Origin: Limanda limanda
Taxonomy: Eukaryota; Chordata; Actinopteri; Pleuronectiformes; Pleuronectidae
Assembly (NCBI RefSeq): GCF_963576545.1
Contig: NC_083645.1
Coordinates: forward strand, 4,736,930-4,800,929
Direction of reading: 5' to 3'
DNA: 64,000 bases
Positions 23,644 to 33,110 of the stretch are shown here, in pieces (position 1 is the stretch's first letter; each line of letters opens with the position of its first letter). A program made the translations under genes and the position numbers. The notes under the pieces are model-generated. The model saw only the letters and a list, made by a program, of their open reading frames with translations. It did no database searches and was not told the origin of the DNA.

Positions 23644-24739
23644 TCAGTATCTTGCAGAGTGCTGTGCAGCAGCACCCTCTGTTGGAGACAGGGTTAGGGT
23701 TAGGTTAGGGTTAGGGTTAAAACTTTTAAAGGTTTCCTTGTAAGCAGGCAAAGTTTCGAGTTGCTTCATGAGTTGACAGTACAGCCGTGCCCCCTTGGCG
23801 TATTGGTGATGCCCCGCAGCTGCAAAGATGTCTAGCATCCTGGTGACAATGCAGGACAGGTGCCCATTGTGGTCTGCAAGCCATTCAGTTCTGATGAAGA
23901 TCTTGATTACATCTACCATGTAGTGGTACTGCACCCAGAGGCGTTCTTCCTCCTTTGGCAAGTCTTTTAAAGATTTCTTCAAACCCCTGTTCAAACACTA
24001 TAACAACTGGATCTGTGTGTCTGGCTCCCATTTTCCCATCAGCTACCTTCTCCATCAAGGTCCTCATTTCACCAAGCTCCTCCTCAGTGAAGGCATGTTT
24101 CATGATGTGCTGATAGATGAGGTGAGCACGGATTGCCTTGTCAAAACATCCTCCATCCAGGATGTGGTTGGCTGTCGTACTCCCTGGATAGATCAGCTGG
24201 ATCAGCTCTAGTAGTCCAGAATCCTCCATGATATTACCCAAGGATCCAAGTTAGGACTTCAGCAGGTGAAATCCACCCAACCGTGGAATGATGGGTAGAT
24301 TTGCCTGGTTTATGATGTCCACAGCTTTGAGCCAGATTAGGAGATTGAACGTCACTATAGTGACTTTGTCTTCAGAGAGCCGCATGCACTCTTTGAGAGC
24401 GGTGAAGATGGTGTTGTGGTCATTAGGGTCACCTTCGATGACTGGGAGGAAGTTGATCAGCGTGCTCTGCTTGGCATCATCTGCATGGATACGTTTCATC
24501 CAGCCATTACAGTTGGACTGTGATAAATCAGGATCCTGTGCTTTGATCACCCACCCTGCTGCCCAGAGTGTATCGCCCGGAGTGAGGAGTGGCTGGTCTT
24601 GTGTTACAAAGGAGGAGAGCTCAGCGATGGGAAGAAATGTGATGGTGTTTATTCCAGTCTGTTTTCTGTTGGTGAATGGAAGAATCTTCACTTCTTGCAG
24701 TGGCTTGCAGACAACAATGGGCACCAGGATGCTAGACAT
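23644..24739 (-). pseudogene. CXC-family gene, middle and C-terminal part (broken)
   Basis: Read on the minus strand from 24739. The first frame (24739-24251) includes HADDAKQSTLINFLPVIEG, VTFNLLIWLKAVDII and IPRLGGFHLLKS. A TAA at 24251-24253 interrupts it, and the same frame continues LGSLGNIMEDSGLLELIQ and DKAIRAHLIYQHIMKHAF. A frameshift near 23955 leads to EEERLWVQYHYMVDVIKIF, RTEWLADHNGHLSCI and IFAAAGHHQYAKGARLY. I recall these motifs, in this order, from a large family of uncharacterised animal proteins (many copies in fish and cnidarians) that end in a CXC-like cysteine cluster. The N-terminal half is absent: its place is taken by the inverted right arm. The left-arm copy also lost the CXC end. 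No function is known to me; the multi-copy habit suggests a mobile origin. Confidence 0.7.
23691..23719 (+). repeat. Telomere-like TTAGGG tract, left arm
   Basis: Five GGTTA or GGGTTA units lie in the left palindrome arm, within the former coding region between the KETFKSF and PTEGAAAQHS segments. The right arm has the complementary tract with one unit fewer, so the tract predates the arm duplication and has since changed length. Confidence 0.9.
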
Positions 24740-25182
24740 CTTTGCAGCTGCGGGGCATCACCAATACGCCAAGGGGGCACGGCTGTACTGTCAACTCATG
24801 AAGCAACTCGAAACTTTGCCTGCTTACAAGGAAACCTTTAAAAGTTTTAACCCTAACCCTAACCTAACCCTGTCTCCAACAGAGGGTGCAGCTGCACAGC
24901 ACTCTCTCCTTGCATATATACAAACCCGGGACTGGATCCTTCTTAAGAGCATGTCTTTGGACCCTAGTGACTACGGGTGGACACTAGGTGTTCAGGGATA
25001 TGAGCCAGTTCCAACACTAGACCCCCTGCAATTGCAATGGAGATTGCAGCGACCGCCGGTGCAGCTGCAAAAAGAATAGTGTCAAGTGTATCTCGGCATG
25101 TGGAGTTTGCAAAGGCATTACGTGCAAGAATTGTGTTCATGATGATGTTCAGTTTGGAGAAGACTCAGACATTGACACATGA
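24729..25182 (+). pseudogene. Inverted copy of the CXC-family C-terminus
   Basis: On the plus strand, from ATG at 24729, the sequence repeats MLDIFAAAGHHQYAKGA and LPAYKETFKSF, passes the telomere-like tract, and continues PTEGAAAQHSLLAYIQTRDW and SLDPSDYGW. A one-base shift in the C run at 25022-25026 then opens the true end. In that frame 25021-25182 gives TPCNCNGDCSDRRCSCKK, then KCISACGVCKGITCKNC and the stop TGA. The regularly spaced cysteines form a CXC (tesmin/TSO1-like) zinc-binding motif, expected to bind DNA. This arm preserves the family's C-terminus, which the minus-strand copy lost. Confidence 0.75.
24849..24870 (-). repeat. Telomere-like TTAGGG tract, right arm
   Basis: The minus strand carries about four GGGTTA or GGTTA units, the partner of the left-arm tract and one unit shorter. 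Both contain the same irregular five-base unit, which supports common descent rather than two separate telomere healing events. Confidence 0.9.
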
Positions 25183-25764
25183 AGCGTGTGGCAGAGTGGA
25201 TCAGTATTATGCAAGATACTGAAATAAACGAATAACGCTACTTTTCAAATTCAAATGTCTGTTTTTCCACTAAGGAGCAGTTTTGGTGAAAAACTAATGC
25301 TGCCCTGACAATTATTACCTTTCCATGAGGCTATTGCTTTAGACAAATACAAAAAAGATAGAATTTTTCATGGTGTTAACTGGGTTATTTTTTATTTTTA
25401 TTGTTTTTGGGGAGGCGGGGGGGGGGTTTGGAACCCTTTATTCATGAATAATGGCAGAAAATGCAGTGAGTGGGAAAAGTGGGGGTGGCTGTTTTTGCAC
25501 TAAGGAGTGGTTTTGGTGAAAAACTAATGCTTGCAATCAACTCAGAATCATGAAAAACCCCTAGTTTGACCCCTCACAAGTTACTTAAAGCCAAATTTAA
25601 CATTTTCGATTTTTCAAAAATCGGTTACAGGTACCCCAACTTTGAGCAATTTTTTAGGAGGTTTCCCACGGGAGTTGAATTTCAACATTTTAAGACATGA
25701 TATTACACACCTTCCTAAACACAATTGTGAAGAAATTTCTTGGTAAGGATTTACTTCCCAGATT

Positions 25765-26030
25765 GGTCAAATATCTGCTAAAATGCCCTTACTATTTAGA
25801 GCATTTACGCAGAGGGAAATGGTTTTATATGAAAGCATCACAGCAGTTGTTTTGACTTTTTAAAAACATTAAATCACAGACAATGAAATGAATGTTGCCT
25901 GAGTGGTAATTCCTGAATCTCGTTTGGTATCATATGAAACGGTGTAAAGCTCTCTCTCTGTGCTCTTCCTTTTTGGGGTCACTGAACGATGAGGTAAGTC
26001 TCGAATATACATTTGTCGATAGCAATAGTC

Positions 26031-26103
<73 letters not shown>

Positions 26104-26773
26104 GGGAGGGGGGGTGCATATGGAGGCAGGTGAATAGGTTATCATCTTCTCTGTTGATTAAGCAGTGTAATGGGATGAGGAACAAAAGAGTATTACAATT
26201 TATTATAGTAATCAGACTGTGTTGCACGGATAAGGAGGTAGTTACAGCGGTACCATGTTTCAAATCTGCTCATGGACTTTGCTTTTAGACTGAATCCCAC
26301 TCCACCACACACAGGAAGTAGAAATGTCTAATGTGCAAAGTAATACATTTATTTATAGCTATTTGTTTTGAGTTAATTTGTATCTTACCTTAAATCACAT
26401 TTCTTGAAATGGAAAACTCACTTTATTGGTAGTCTTTGGCAATAACTGTTAAATAATGTGTCATCGTGTACTTTTCATTGTCAGTGGCCAACATCTCATG
26501 CACAGTGAAATCAAAGAACATGCTGCAGCATGTTAATCTGTCATTTCTCTTTTAGAGTTGGACTGGTTGATTTCAGACTCACTTTATCAGAGTATTAAAT
26601 GACTTAATGCTTAATGCAAATTGACCACTTCTAATGCTGCTGCTTCACATTGGTTCAACTGGTAAAACAGATATTGCAGTGTTTGTTTGTGATGAGGGGA
26701 GATGTGATGATAAATGCATTTAGCCTTTCGGTGTGGCCAAATGAACAAAAATCCTAAATACTTAAATTAGAGA
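25765..26773. other. Stretch with a GT microsatellite, no gene
   Basis: Sequence right of the palindrome. Apart from the GT microsatellite at 26033-26101, I recognise nothing. Confidence 0.6.
26033..26101. repeat. (GT)n microsatellite
   Basis: GT run of about 69 bases with one T replacement. The Cys-Val and Thr-His frames over it are artefacts. Confidence 0.97.
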
Positions 26774-26965
26774 TTATCAACCACTCAAAATGCTTTACAG
26801 TATAGGTCACATTCATACAGGGCTTCCACATGCAGCACTATTTTCACACGCACTGTTCATACGCAGCTGGCACAACCATCAGGAGCAGTAGGTTTAATAT
26901 GTTGCCCAAGGACAGTTGGAGACTGGATCAACCACCAACCTTCTGCTCTCTGCTGAGCCACATCA
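26774..26965 (-). repeat. Diverged tRNA-derived SINE, minus orientation
   Basis: On the minus strand it reads GTGGCTCAGCAGAGAGCAGA (A-box region), GGTGGTTGATCCAG (B-box region), then GTCCTTGGGCAACAT. On the plus strand the far end has CAACCACTCAAAATGCTTTA, shared with the SINE at 16222-16430. This is an older member of the same or a sister family. The large gap to the consensus suggests it is long inactive. Confidence 0.55.
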
Positions 26966-27279
26966 GCCCACTCCTCACACCTTACAGCCAATTTGTTTCA
27001 TCTTTCTTACCCACATTTGGATTAACTGATGAAGAGCCAATTCCAAACCTGCCTGTTTGGAATGGTTTGGTTGCAGCTTTCTTTCTGAAACTATAAGAGT
27101 GACTTGCAGTACTTGATCTGCACTAAGTAAATCCTGAAAGCTGGACTCAGTCAACATAATCCTGAAATAGAGAATCAGTTGTTGCTGCCTTTCTTGTAAA
27201 AGTTAGTCATGATGAGGACTCCCAGCCACCGCTGCTACACAGAGCTGGTCGCCTGTTTTTTAATTATTTTAATCAAATT

Positions 27280-27425
27280 AAGAGCATCACGTGTCCAAAC
27301 TGCACCAAATTTGTTGCTACTCTTCCTTAGGCTATTACCAATACACATATCAAGTATAAAGATGATAAGATGAACAGTTCTTGAGATATGTGAGTCACAC
27401 ACAGACAGAGGTTTCTGGAATCAGT
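27280..27425 (+). repeat. Old dispersed repeat, plus copy
   Basis: Contains GTGTCCAAACTGCACCAAAT, CAATACACATATCAAGTA and TTCTTGAGATATGTGAGTCA. The same phrases occur inverted at 28435-28562 and, more weakly, at 50335-50455. The family is common in fish genomes as I recall it. No coding capacity. Confidence 0.6.
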
Positions 27426-28434
27426 AAATAGATGTAGAACCTAACTATATGACTCCTCATACTTGAGGCTCTGCCTTACCAGATTTGGGGATGCCACTCT
27501 AAAGAACCTAAAATCGTCTTATCCGTGGACACGTGGGACTTTCTGTAAAATCTGCAGAAAGATGTGATTTGTGAAAACAAAAGCACTTTATTCTTTACAA
27601 TGCAACTCACGGCAGTGTGGTGATATTGTTTTTCTTTGAAAAGATTTTAGCCTCATAAATATGTCATTAGGTCATTAATATTTGATCACAGAGCAGAGTT
27701 TTACCATATTTTCTGGTGCCGAGGCCTCAGTTGGTTTGACTCAGAGTCTCGGGTGGTGATTTCATAAGGTTGACCTATCCACGGTGTCTCGCAGTCTGGG
27801 AAATGAGCTAAATGGAGAAATAGCATGACGGCCTGATGAAAAGTATGAGAAAAAAACTGCTCTCTCCCTGGATGTATTTTTAAAGTCTCTTTCTCTCTCA
27901 CTCCAGTTGCAGATTATTCCGTTTCTTTTTCTTCATGTGTCTCTCTGGCTTCCTCCGTCTCCCGTGGGTCTCTTAATAAATACCCTCTCTCCAAACTTAA
28001 CCTCTTCAACCTCTCCCTTTGTGTCTCGCTTCTCCTCCATTGCCTCTCCTTATGTCTCTCTTCCCCCTCGTCCTCTCTCTCGCTCCAGCTTTTTAAAGTG
28101 CCGCTCTCCCTCGGGGCCTGTCCATGTCATTACTCCAGTCCTGGATTCAAAATGTCATTAAAGTCATTGCTTTAGTCAGAATTCATTTCAATTAGGCCCA
28201 GTCACCCTGGGACTCATCTTCTTCTTCCTCCTCTTCCTCCTCTCTTTCTTCCTTCCTCTACTTTCAGCTGAGAATGTGAAGAGGGTGACATCGATGCAGA
28301 CAGATTGTCACAATAATAAAATACTAAAAGGAACTGTATATCATTGCATGCCAAGCTCCTGTGTATTTCAAAGAAGCTCATAATATTAGTGAGCATTTTT
28401 TTCTATCTACTAAAACATCTACTAATTCCAGAAA

Positions 28435-28562
28435 TATCTTTCTGTATGTGACTCACATATCTCAAGAACATTAATCTTATCAGCTTCACACTTGACATGT
28501 GTTGATAGGGGCCCAAGGAAGTGCACAATTTGGAGTGATTTGGAGACGAGAAATGGATAAAC
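28435..28562 (-). repeat. Old dispersed repeat, minus copy
   Basis: The reverse complement reads CTTGAGATATGTGAGTCACA and ACACATGTCAAGTGTGAAG, matching the copy at 27280-27425. The two copies lie about 1 kb apart in opposite orientation, diverged by perhaps a quarter of positions. Confidence 0.6.
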
Positions 28563-28977
28563 AGGGGACCGGCGCTCTGCAGCAGCGGCGGCTGGGAGTC
28601 AACACAAGTAATTTACATTGTCAGTGACGAAGGCTTCATTCGCGGCGACAGTCACAACAACCGATTCTCCAGCTCTTAGCGCGGTAGCAGAAACTTCACA
28701 TTTCAGAAAGAAAGCTGAAACCAGCAGAACCACTGGCCAAGCAAACAGACCAGTGTAGAATGGGCACTGCACTCATCCACAGATATAAATTGTCTTTAGT
28801 CTACACTCCATATCCCATAATGATAATGTATAATTTTTTGTAGAAATTGCATTTTTAATATAAATGTAGAAATTATATTAGAAAGGAAAGTTTGAAATAT
28901 CACATTAAGACGGTTGAGATTCGGGTCAGGCAATTTCTCTTGATTATCTCTAAGACGTTTCTGCACTAAATATGAAG

Positions 28978-29345
28978 GCCACCTGTGATACATTCAATTG
29001 ACTGGACATTAGTTCAAAAGGGACACACCCTTTATCTAGGGGACCTCACAGCTGATCATGTTTACCAGAGGAAAAATCAAGCTCTGGAGCTGCCTAGAGA
29101 GCTCAGGGATAATATGATATCAAGGCACAGATCTGATGAAGGCTACAACAAGTCCTATATGAATCGTAGATTGAACTATAGAGAAACCAGGCATGTATTG
29201 GTCAAAAAGCCTGACTGCCCAGTCAAACTAAGTAATCAGGACAGAAGCTCCTTGGTAACAGAGGTGACTAGGAACCCAAGTTACCGGCTGAGCTCCACAG
29301 AAACTTTGTGAAGACGGGCCATTCTTCCAGAATCAAGGAAAATTA
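28978..29345 (+). mobile_element. Fossil Tc1-like element, 5' half
   Basis: The segment has the features of a Tc1 5' region and transposase start. It contains GGGACACACCC and GACCTCACAGCTGA (leader), then GAGCTGCCTAGAGAGCTCAG and AAGGCACAGATCTGATGAAG. Further on are CAGTCAAACTAAGTAATCAG and CTTGGTAACAGAGGTGAC. In the nearby Tc1 (21760-23269) the matching parts are AAGGAACTGCCCAAAG, AAGGCACAAATCTGG and GCCTTGGTGAGAG. No inverted ends, DDE domain or intact frame remain. It is much older than the copy at 21.8-23.3 kb. Confidence 0.7.
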
Positions 29346-31145
29346 AGCTATGTGTTCCCATAGTCATGGTTTTACCAGTAAAAGCAAATTGAAATTTAAA
29401 GAAGACATTTACAGTTTACACATATAACAAAGAGAAAGGAAAACAGCTAAATGGATTTCGACACAGCCATTTGAGTGTGTGTCTGTCGCTCCTTGTGTGT
29501 AATGTAATCATAGGCCCACACGGATTATGATTCCAATTATATACTCTGCATCTCTCAAGAGGTTTGAAATTATGATGTCAGAAAGCAATGTACATATTAT
29601 TACCAACATCCAGGCGAGACACCTGCAGCCAGGGAGGACATCTGCAAGATGCAATGTTCGAACACATGATTACTTATACGGATCATTCCCCCAAATGCAT
29701 CCAGATATTGAACCTCTGCACCTTCTCCTGCACCATTTCATCAGTATTCATAACAGGTGCTGTGGGCGCAAAAGCCGACGAGGCTGAGTTTTCTGTCAAC
29801 TCACTTGTCAGGCCAAGATATACTGAATAATAAATATGGAGCATTCAAATGTTAATGATAGCTGAAGTGAAACCACAACGCGCCCGATGAAGGTTTCAGG
29901 AGCAAAATAGATGTTTGATTATTAGAATATCTGCACTAGGAATAAATCTGTTGCCCAAAGAGGAGATCGTAAACCCGGAGGTTATTCTATGTGCCGACAC
30001 AAATCTGCCATCCATTGCACAAATGGAATCACAGATGCAGAAGGGATATTTTGATTACAAGAATAATAAATCAAGTCTACAAGTAATGATCCAGCCAAAG
30101 CAAAGTGAAAGACCTCCACATATAGTGTTAGTTATTTCTTATTTTGCATTTATTTACAAGGTGGGAGAATAGTAAAGATATAGATCGGGTGGGTGGGTGC
30201 CGGGGATTTCGATGTTGTGCTGTACATTAAGGCTGGAGGAGGCATAATGTGTTCAATCTATCTCCTGAAGTGCAGCTGTATGAGTAAGAGTATGGAGTCC
30301 TCATTCATTTTCTGAAGTTCTTTGTTTTCAGAGTGGATATTTCTCAATCAGCACAAAGGGACACATCCACAGTCCACCCTGTGCAGAGAAGATGGAGGGT
30401 ACTCCTCTAAACACTGACGTGAACACAGTGACATTAAGCTAATGGACCAATTATGGCTTCATTCAGTTCTGTGTTTAAAACATGGCCAAGCTCCATGTAC
30501 TGTATGTACTGTATATATTACATTTGCCTGGAAGTGGTGGACAAGTTTCCTCCCCTTCTCTACATCTCATGCCCCAAAGAATCAACCATCAATAACAATT
30601 TTGGCAGGTGCTCCTATGATGTTCTAAATCCAGGGGCCTTTCAGGGGCCAACATTTACACAGAGAGGCCATTTGTAAGTCCAGCATCAATGCACAATTCC
30701 TCATTCAGTAAGGTGCACATTTGACTCGTGCTTAGAGCAAAGCCAAACGTCCCTGGTTTTATTTAAGGACAGGGATACGACCGGGACCAATCAGATTTCA
30801 GCAGGAGCCAGTGACGCCTGGCCCCGCCCCTGGTTGGTGGTCATGTTTAAAACCCGTTCCAATAAAAAACAAAAAATGTTGAATCTCATGGCACAGCTTG
30901 TCTATATATTATGACAAGTTCAGAAGTTATTGGTATTTGTTGAAGATTTTGTTTTCCCGCGCACTTGGGTACCCCTCCCACCAGATTTTGGTTATATCCT
31001 ACTACGGACAGAAAATGAATCTATTATATCTATTTTTAATTTATGCTATTGTATATTTATATGCTTTTTCTAATACTTAGGCTGCTTCTATTTAGTGATT
31101 TTTTTTTCTACAAACCAATACAATTCAAAATAAATTAAGCAATCG
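29346..31145. other. Stretch without recognised genes
   Basis: No motif is recognised in any frame. The open frame at 29915-30172 has no features and is probably chance. Confidence 0.5.
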
Positions 31146-31404
31146 TTCAGGACTAGGGTTGCAAAGGGGCGGAAAGTTTCCGGTAAATTTCCGGAAACTT
31201 TCCGGAAACTTTCCACGGGAATATTAAGCTCTGGAATTTTGGGAATTTTGAAAAAAAAAAAACTATGCAAATTAAACGCTGAGCAATAAAAACATCATTC
31301 AAAACACTGTTTTAAAGATGTATGGAATGCAGCACACACTGCACGTTGAATTTCAACCCTCCACTGTGCATTCTTCCATCACATGCACAGATAACTCCCA
31401 GCAT

Positions 31405-31450
31405 CCTTCACTCTACAGCAGGGCTATTGAGGCCTGCTGTAGAGTGAAGG
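31405..31450. repeat. Perfect 18-bp inverted repeat (hairpin)
   Basis: CCTTCACTCTACAGCAGG is followed 10 bases later by its exact reverse complement. It lies inside the hAT element upstream of the BED exon. It could form a stable stem in DNA or RNA. Its role is unknown. Confidence 0.95.
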
Positions 31451-31667
31451 ACTAGTCAGGTAAGTTTCCATGATATTACTGGGGAAAATATATTAGCCTG
31501 CTTATTGAGGATTGTTCATCTGTTCATCTAGCCTATTTCCATTAATTTATCCATCAATTGTAAAATATTTTTACAGACTATTCCAATTGTATGGCTAACT
31601 ATTTATATCTCTGGCATTGCATTAGTGTTTTTTTACAAACTTTTTTCTCATCTTATTCTACAGAACA

Positions 31668-31823
31668 ATGCCACGTGCACTATCTCATGTGTGGAGACAT
31701 TTCACCCCATCCAATGTAGAAGAAAAGGCTGTGTCGTTTGCAAATACTGTGCAAAGACCTATGTTAAGAATGACACAAAGATGTAGAAGCATATAGTCAA
31801 GTGCCCAAAGTTTCCTCAGGGCT
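31668..31823 (+). pseudogene. BED zinc-finger exon of a hAT transposase, broken
   Basis: After TTATTCTACAG, a good splice acceptor, the frame opens ATG at 31668 and reads LSHVWRHFTPSNVEEKAV. A one-base shift then gives VCKYCAKTYVKND, a stop, and KHIVKCPKFPQG. The order VWRHF, CxxC and HxxxxC is the BED zinc finger, the DNA-binding domain at the N-terminus of many hAT transposases. One frameshift and one stop inactivate it. The catalytic RNase H-like core and C-terminal dimer domain are missing. Confidence 0.8.
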
Positions 31824-31910
31824 CAAATCAGCCTATGACACAACAAAATGTTTATATTTCTGTCTGTATATGACAAGGTAAATACAGTTAGTATAAATTA
31901 CCCACAACAT

Positions 31911-32007
31911 TTCCAGTTTATTCCCGTTAATTCCCGTATATTCCCGTATATTCCCGTTAATTCCCGTTAATTCCCGTTAATTCCTGTATATTCCCATTAA
32001 TTCCCAT
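31911..32007. repeat. 10-bp minisatellite inside the hAT element
   Basis: About nine tandem units of TTCCCGTTAA or TTCCCGTATA, degraded at both ends. It resembles, in reverse, the TTTCCGG-rich left end of the same element, so it may have grown from transposase-binding motifs. Confidence 0.9.
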
Positions 32008-32059
32008 GGAAAGTTTCCAACTTTGAATATTCCCGGAATTTTGCAACCCTATTCAGGAC

Positions 32060-32629
32060 TATCGTGAAACGGTTAACTTGTCCAAAAAACTCAACTTTAC
32101 TGTTGCTAACAGTTATAAAAACCTGTTTCACACTATATGAGATCCATCAATTTAGCAATGTAGCAGTTTATTTGTCTTTCTTTGTGGGGGTTTTGTGTTT
32201 ACAACACTGGAATCGAGCCACTGTAGGTTGAGGTTGGTGATACTTCTAGAAAAAAACTTAATTCATTCAATGTTTAAATTTTAATGGAAGAGTAAAACTT
32301 GGATATTCAGTGATTAAACAGACAGAAAATTGTAGAATATTTTATGCATCAGCTACATGCTACAACCCAGTGGAGGGATGCTATGATATCGCTGCTTACA
32401 TCTACAGTCAATTCAAACAGGCTTTCTCGTACAGCCTGGCACAAAACAACAGACTAAAGCTGTCGCCTCATTCAAATCAGTGCATTATTTTCCCATCCAA
32501 GCCCAATTTATCCTTCAAAGTATATGATCAAATGGTCAATCTATCAGGGTCTCAGCGATGTGGCTTCTTCTCTCTCCCTTCATCCCATGTGTCCTGTCCC
32601 CCTGTGGCTCTCTCTGTGTATGCATGTGT
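32060..32629. other. Stretch without recognised features
   Basis: The open frame at 32310-32774 has no recognised motif and overlaps the LTR-like stretch that follows. It is probably chance. Confidence 0.5.
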
Positions 32630-33110
32630 GTTGGGGTCGTGGGCGTGGCGCTCCACACAACCTCCCGGCTGCCTGATTGCCAATCTGTCTCCACACCTGC
32701 CATTCATCCTCTCTTCAGCCTCGCAGTATGTCTGCTCCGGCTCTTCACCCGCTCTCCGCCAAACCGTTGCGTAAGTCACTTTACAGTTGTTGTTCTGATT
32801 TTTCCCCCTGTGATTTTCTCTGGGTAACCTTGATCTGTCTTTGCTGCAGGCTCCCCTAATGTTTGCCTGTCGGTCTGCTTGACTCGGTGCCTGCCACAGA
32901 GCTCCTCTCCACAACCAGCTCCTCTCCACCGGCCTCCAACTTCCCTCAACCCATTGCCTCCCCTGCCTGCTCCCTATATCACTCTCCTGCCTGCTGGCCG
33001 GACAGACCACTCTATCCCATAAACACTTTCACCCACTAGAACCCTCCTCACCTCATAAAGCTGCACTGTCATCTCTTATAGCTGCTTTCTGCATTCAGGT
33101 TCATACATAA
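32630..33110 (+). repeat. LTR-like dispersed repeat, ends not defined
   Basis: The order CCAATCTGTCTCCACACCTG, then GCTCTTCACCCGC, CCGTTGCGTAAGTCACTTT, TTTGCTGCAGGCTCC and finally CATAAAGCTGCACTGTCAT matches a CT-rich fish repeat I recall as part of a retroelement LTR or leader. GTAAGT and a pyrimidine-rich CTGCAG could be splice sites of an element transcript. Neither TG...CA ends nor a target duplication could be placed, so the class is uncertain. The minus-strand open frame 32552-33010 is a shadow of this composition. Confidence 0.4.

Larger units (their letters stand above)
20990..25764. repeat. Large imperfect palindrome (inverted duplication)
   Basis: The left arm runs 20990 to about 23884 and the right arm about 24700 to 25764 in reverse. 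They begin AATCTGGGAAGTAAATCC and match base for base over long stretches with only scattered differences. The left arm carries a later 2.1 kb hAT insertion (21414-23520); without it each arm is roughly 0.75-1.05 kb. The loop of about 0.8 kb holds the middle of a gene-like sequence read on the minus strand. The arms hold the 3' half of that gene plus its 3' flank. The right arm has 304 bases (24906-25209) missing from the left. The left keeps 17 bases lost from the right near 24725. No clear target duplication flanks the outer ends. Confidence 0.93.
26966..28977. other. Non-coding stretch with an inverted repeat pair
   Basis: Besides two inverted copies of a dispersed repeat (27280-27425 and 28435-28562), I see pyrimidine-rich DNA at about 27880-28090 and 28215-28260. 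A complex, repeat-free segment at about 28095-28200 could be conserved non-coding DNA. No gene is recognised. Confidence 0.5.
31154..32051 (+). mobile_element. hAT element with BED zinc-finger remnant
   Basis: Ends are TAGGGTTGCAAAGG and the inverse, TTTTGCAACCCTA. A perfect 8-bp duplication TTCAGGAC lies at 31146-31153 and 32052-32059, typical of hAT. The left end is followed by repeated TTTCCGG motifs. The right end contains a 10-bp minisatellite with unit TTCCCGTTAA or TTCCCGTATA. Between them are a perfect hairpin (31405-31450) and a broken BED zinc-finger exon. The element keeps the start of its transposase gene but not the catalytic part, so it is an internally deleted derivative. Confidence 0.9.

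Noticed and set aside
23691..23719. True telomere or chromosome end
   Set aside because: Only about five units, embedded in the palindrome with a matching partner tract.
31911..32007. CRISPR-like tandem array
   Set aside because: Units are contiguous without unique spacers, and the window is eukaryotic; it is a minisatellite.
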